Source: Spinacia oleracea (lineage: Eukaryota; Streptophyta; Magnoliopsida; Caryophyllales; Amaranthaceae). From it: a stretch of 64,000 bases of DNA. The position numbers and the translations under genes were made by a program. Below are positions 59,676 through 64,000 of this stretch, one piece after another. Positions within the stretch are counted from its first letter, which is position 1. Each line of letters starts with the position of its first letter. The stretch spans positions 2,976,001 to 3,040,000 of the forward strand of contig NC_079491.1 in the NCBI RefSeq assembly GCF_020520425.1, in the 5' to 3' direction. A model generated the notes under the pieces. The model searched no databases and was not told the origin of the DNA. It was given only the letters and a program-made list of their open reading frames with translations.

Positions 59676-60683
59676 TAATTTACTAATTTCTATGCAACTA
59701 TCTAATACGAAGTAGAAAAGACTATGTACAAAAGCAACTTCTTGTACATTGTGCTAGAAATTATGTTGATACCCTTCTTTTTCCCTCATGGGCCTCATTT
59801 GCTTATTTGGAAACCAAATTATTCAATGAGCAAATAAAGATCTTGGTTATACCGATAGTATCATAAAACTTGCTTAATTATGATGTTATTAGTGGACTAA
59901 TTGATCGGAATATGAATTAATGTAGCAGTTGACATCAATTGTTAGAAAGGTATAAAGGTAGAAATTAAAAAAAAATAAACAATGTAGTTAGTAATTTATA
60001 AAAAGCCTATCAACCTCGTAATATTGACAACTTTATCGAGTATTGCATTGAACACTCCTGAGTAAATTGTATACATAAGCATAACTAATTTTAAAAGTAT
60101 ATATAATTAAAATATCATACCTAATTCACGTATTTTAATCGATAATTCGATATTATCCAGGTTGTAATTATAATAAATAATAAAATATATTGGAGTAATC
60201 AATATAAAAAAAATATTTACAGCTTTAAAATCAATTTTCAGTGTTATACCGTTATCCAAACACGTACATAGGTGACACAACACAAACTCCAAACACAAAA
60301 AAATTAAAAATAAATCACACAAAAAACAAAAGAAACCCAATAAGGATGAAGTTAGTTATCTTATAAACGTGTAAATTAATTATAACATAAAATCGATTGA
60401 TTTTAGGGAGACTATAATGACTAAAACTCTTGGTTGTGGTCCTTGTAAATTCAGATTTACTTCTTGTTACGATAGAATTAGGAGAGTTTGAGTTATATTT
60501 ATGTTAAGCTTTTTAATTATTATATATTTTCCAGTTATTAGTTTCCTATTATTTATCTAGTTTTTTTAAAAATATATCGAATAGGATTAGGACTATTGTA
60601 CTATATATATACGTCGACACTTCTAGCTATTTATTCATCCATATTTTCAAAAATCGATCAAAGTTAGAGAATTGAACAAAACT
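59676..60683 (+). promoter_or_regulatory. Upstream region of the sugar transporter
   Basis: AT-rich and without other genes. TATATATATA at 60602-60611 lies about 75-80 bp before the start codon and is a good TATA box candidate; the leader would then be about 45-50 bases. I see no transposon ends in this stretch. Confidence 0.5.
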
Positions 60684-63285
60684 ATGGCGGGTGGAGTAAT
60701 TATTGATGGTGGAAAGGTTGGTAAAGAGTATCCAGGAAAATTAACAGGTTATGTCTTTTTGAGTTGCCTTCTTGCAGCGGCTGGAGGTTTGATATTCGGT
60801 TATGACATCGGGATTTCAGGTATATATTTTATTAATTGAGTTATATCGGGCTTGAATTGAATTAATTGATCTAGCTAGTGATTCAGAGTATTAATCTTAC
60901 GTTTCTTATTAGCTAGTGATTGGCTTGAATTGAATTAATTGATCTAGATAGTGATTCTCTTAATTAGTACTCCGTACTTCGTAAATCTCATATATACATG
61001 CTAATTTATTAAGAGTATTAATCGTACGTTTCTTATTAGCTAGTGATTCTATTAATTAGTAAATCTCATATATACGTGCTAAGTAATTAATTAAGAGTAT
61101 TAATTGTACGCTTCTTATTAGATACATCAATTGATATAATTATAATGATATGTAGGTGGAGTTACATCAATGCCCATGTTTTTGGAGAAATTTTTTCCAT
61201 CAGTTTATAGACAACAGATGGCGGACTCGGGAACGAACCAATACTGCAAATTCAATAGCGTCAAGTTAACTATGTTCACATCCTCTTTGTACTTGGCTGC
61301 ACTAGTAGCTTCTATTGTGGCATCGACTGTCACTAGAAAGTGGGGTCGTAAGCGATCCATGTTTGTTGGAGGCCTCCTCTTCCTGGCTGGTGGTGCTATT
61401 AATGCCGCTGCTCAAAACGTTGCCATGTTGATCATCGGTCGTATACTTCTGGGTTTTGGCATTGGCTTCGCTAATCAGGTATAACTTCTTTCTATTCGAT
61501 TTACTTTGACTGACTTTGAACTTATTTTAATAAACTTATTTATATATGAAAATGTCTGAAAAACTTATTTTTTCTAAACTTATATTATCTGAACTTTTTA
61601 TTTATATAATCAATCAAGAGTACGTTGCAATAATATTATTTGATAAGAGGGGATGTACGTTGTACATAGATTGTCTACATACCCTATGTTGTTTTTAAAA
61701 AAAAATAAAAATCTTCAAAAATAATCGAAAAACCAATCTGGCAGTAAATACAAGAACACAACTACTACTAATTGTTAGCTCTAAAAGTAATTGCAAATGA
61801 GACGTGCCTGGTTTCAGTAGATAGCCAATGTCCTACAAGCACTTTTTGTTAAACTTTTTCTTTACTTGATTTTTGCATAATTAAAATTATACACAATAGA
61901 TTTTCTAAACATATTAGGATTTTGCATTAATATTCTAATATTGTATATATTTTGCATGTTCTTTAATCAACTTTATGCTACTGTTAAATATAACTTCGTA
62001 TTTTACTTAGTTTTTTAAAGTGTGCTACTGCATATTAATTTGTTGATTACTTAGTAATAAATCAATTCAAGTTAATTAATTGTTGAATAATTATATTTTG
62101 CAGTCAGTACCTGTGTTTCTGTCAGAGATGGCACCTTACAAGCATCGTGGTGCGCTAAACATGATGTTCCAACTCACAATCACAATAGGAATCCTCATAG
62201 CCAATCTCCTTAACTACGTATTTGCCAAAGTTGACCACATTGGGTGGAGGTTGAGTCTCGGAGGAGCTATGGTTCCTGCTCTCATTATCCTTTTTGGTTC
62301 TTTAATCCTTCCCGAAACCCCCAACTCCCTCATTGAAAGAGGCAAACCCGATGAAGCTAAGAAACAACTGTTGAAAATTCGAGGGGTAGAAAATGTTGAT
62401 GCCGAATTCGAAGACCTAGTTACAGCTAGTGAAGCCTCCGAGAAGGTGAAAGACCCTTGGAAAAGCCTCTTTAAGGACAGACAATATAGACCCCCTCTTA
62501 TATTCGCCTTTGTAATCCCAATGTTTCAACAACTTACTGGGATCAATGTGATCATGTTCTACGCACCTGTTCTATTTAAAACAATCGGATTTGCAGATGA
62601 TGCCTCCCTTATGTCAGCAGTTATTACTGGTGGGGTTAACGTTGTTGCTACTTTAGTTTCTATTTATGGTGTTGATAAATGGGGAAGGCGCTCTCTTTTC
62701 CTTCAAGGTGGCAGCCAAATGCTCATTTTTCAGGTAATCCATCTTTTTTCAATTGATCTTCTTATTTTACTGAAATCATTAGAATAATTTGGTTGATTAA
62801 CGACTTATAATATATCTATGTATTGTCAGATACTGGTGGCATCATTCATCGGATGGAAATTTGGGGTGACAGGAGATGCAGCAAATTTGCCAGAATGGTA
62901 TGCAATTGTAGTTGTATTGTTTATATGCATCTACGTAGCTGGATTCGCATGGTCATGGGGACCTCTAGGATGGCTAGTACCAAGTGAAATCTTCCCTCTT
63001 GAAGTTCGATCTGCTGCACAGAGCATCAATGTATCAGTTAACATGATATTCACCTTTATAATTGCCCAAGCTTTCCTCCCAATGTTATGTGCCATGAAGT
63101 TTGGACTCTTTATCTTTTTCGCCTTCTTCGTGGTAGTTATGACAATATTCATCTACTTCTTGTTGCCTGAGACCAAGAATGTGCCTATTGAAGAGATGAA
63201 TCTTGTTTGGAAGAACCACAAGTTCTGGGGTCATTTCATTCCAGATGACGTAGTTACTCCAGAGATGCCCGTGCTTAAGGCTTAA
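60684..63285 (+). CDS. STP: STP-family hexose/proton symporter
   Basis: Four exons (60684-60819, 61156-61478, 62104-62733, 62830-63285) join in frame to 514 aa. Seen: a short cytosolic N-terminus, then the major facilitator sugar transporter fold with about twelve membrane segments. Motifs: [16 protein letters not shown] with Asp41, the likely proton site; [86 protein letters not shown] Cys in NQYCKFNS and one in PMLCAMKFG match the disulfide that ties the lid domain of plant STPs. Family members import glucose and other monosaccharides with protons across the plasma membrane. Intron 1 contains a degenerate tandem repeat (about 60840-61125), and intron 2 a TGAACTTAT-rich stretch like that around the CACTA element. 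The member cannot be named without an alignment. Confidence 0.96.
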
Positions 63286-64000
63286 TTAATTCTCTTTTTT
63301 AGTATTTTATCCTTTTTAAGATTATTAAGTACTCGATCAAGTATTATATATGATATGTTTTAGTAGATAGTCGTGTTTAATTCGTTCATTCATTAACTCT
63401 TATGAAGTTATAATAAACTTGTACGTTGAGAATTTTCATAAGGAGTTATTTATTTATTATTATGCACTAATTTTGTCATGTGTTTATAAATAATTATCAT
63501 ACCATGTATGGTCGTTTCCGGTAGTTGGCAATTTTTGTTTGAATCACTCGTTACTCCGTATTTATTTGTGCAATTGCAATGGTTGAGATATACTTCATGG
63601 ACTACAGTTTTGTGGAAAATGAGTACTTAATCACTAAATAAAATCTACACGATTAAATAATACTAACTTCTAATATCGAGTTTCCAACATTTGATACTGG
63701 AACAAACATTGAAACTGTTAAGCTCATTGTTTAATAATATAAATAAGCGAATTAAATTTAAGTATAAATTTTAAAATAATCAAAGCTGAAATCATATATT
63801 AATTTAATAAATACAAACTTTTAAGAAAGACGGTATAGCAGTTAGACCACTTTTACGCATGCACTTTAACTAATTAGTTAACCGCTAAACCAATTAGTTA
63901 AGTTTGAAATTCAATTAGTTAATCAACGAAACCAATTAGTTATGCAACCGAACTAATTAGGATCAATTAATTAAGATTTTATGAGTTTTAGTTATTAATA
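63286..64000. other. 3' flank of the sugar transporter with a short AATTAGTTA repeat
   Basis: It holds the transporter 3' UTR. At 63866-63965 the word CAATTAGTTA or a close variant recurs five times at 15-25-base spacing. No gene is seen before the window ends. Confidence 0.5.

Overview
This is nuclear DNA from a flowering plant. Genes have many short exons with GT-AG introns, intergenic DNA is AT-rich, there is a eukaryotic tRNA-Gly gene, and DNA transposon relics and LTR retroelements are dense. The 137-residue PsbW precursor and the frequent TACTCCGTA-type words point to Caryophyllales/Amaranthaceae; I think spinach or a close relative is most likely. That assignment is from memory of sequences, not from a search.

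Seven protein-coding genes and one tRNA can be assembled exon by exon. (1) 4356-1179, minus: an MRS2/CorA-type magnesium transporter, 11 exons, 367 aa, with one GC-AG intron. (2) 18450-24653, plus: a GAUT5/6-like galacturonosyltransferase, 9 exons, 615 aa. (3) 26395-27932, plus: PsbW, 2 exons, 137 aa. (4) 28894-28824, minus: tRNA-Gly(GCC). (5) 29142-29711, plus: ribosomal protein eL33 (L35a), 3 exons, 112 aa. (6) 33385-40968, plus: chloroplast-type glutathione reductase, 10 exons, 558 aa. (7) 51600-43247, minus: a phospholipase A1-I gamma-type lipase, 2 exons, 523 aa. (8) 60684-63285, plus: an STP-family hexose/proton symporter, 4 exons, 514 aa. They are independent housekeeping, plastid, cell-wall and transport genes and do not form a pathway cluster.

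The gaps hold mobile DNA. The 4.4-18.4 kb gap has a segmentally repeated region with a decayed gene fragment (5.8-8.3 kb), the 3' part of a Ty1-copia element (about 8.6-9.7 kb), a candidate Helitron 3' end (10.64-10.68 kb), a 5'-truncated LINE with a target-site duplication (11.73-12.14 kb), Stowaway and other MITEs, and a small satellite-like array (17.2-17.85 kb). The lipase intron carries a 6-kb gene-less LTR element (44087-50146) with two identical 812-bp LTRs and a GTCAT target duplication. East of the lipase are a 422-bp tandem duplication, a hAT MITE, a PIF/Harbinger MITE and a 2-kb non-autonomous CACTA element (56065-58088) with a perfect ATC duplication. A scrap of lipase exon 1 lies near 59.6 kb.

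The most notable structure is the young LTR element inside the lipase intron: the splice junction still joins in frame across 6.8 kb. I see no CRISPR array, prokaryotic operon, viral genome or clearly new multi-gene system in this window.
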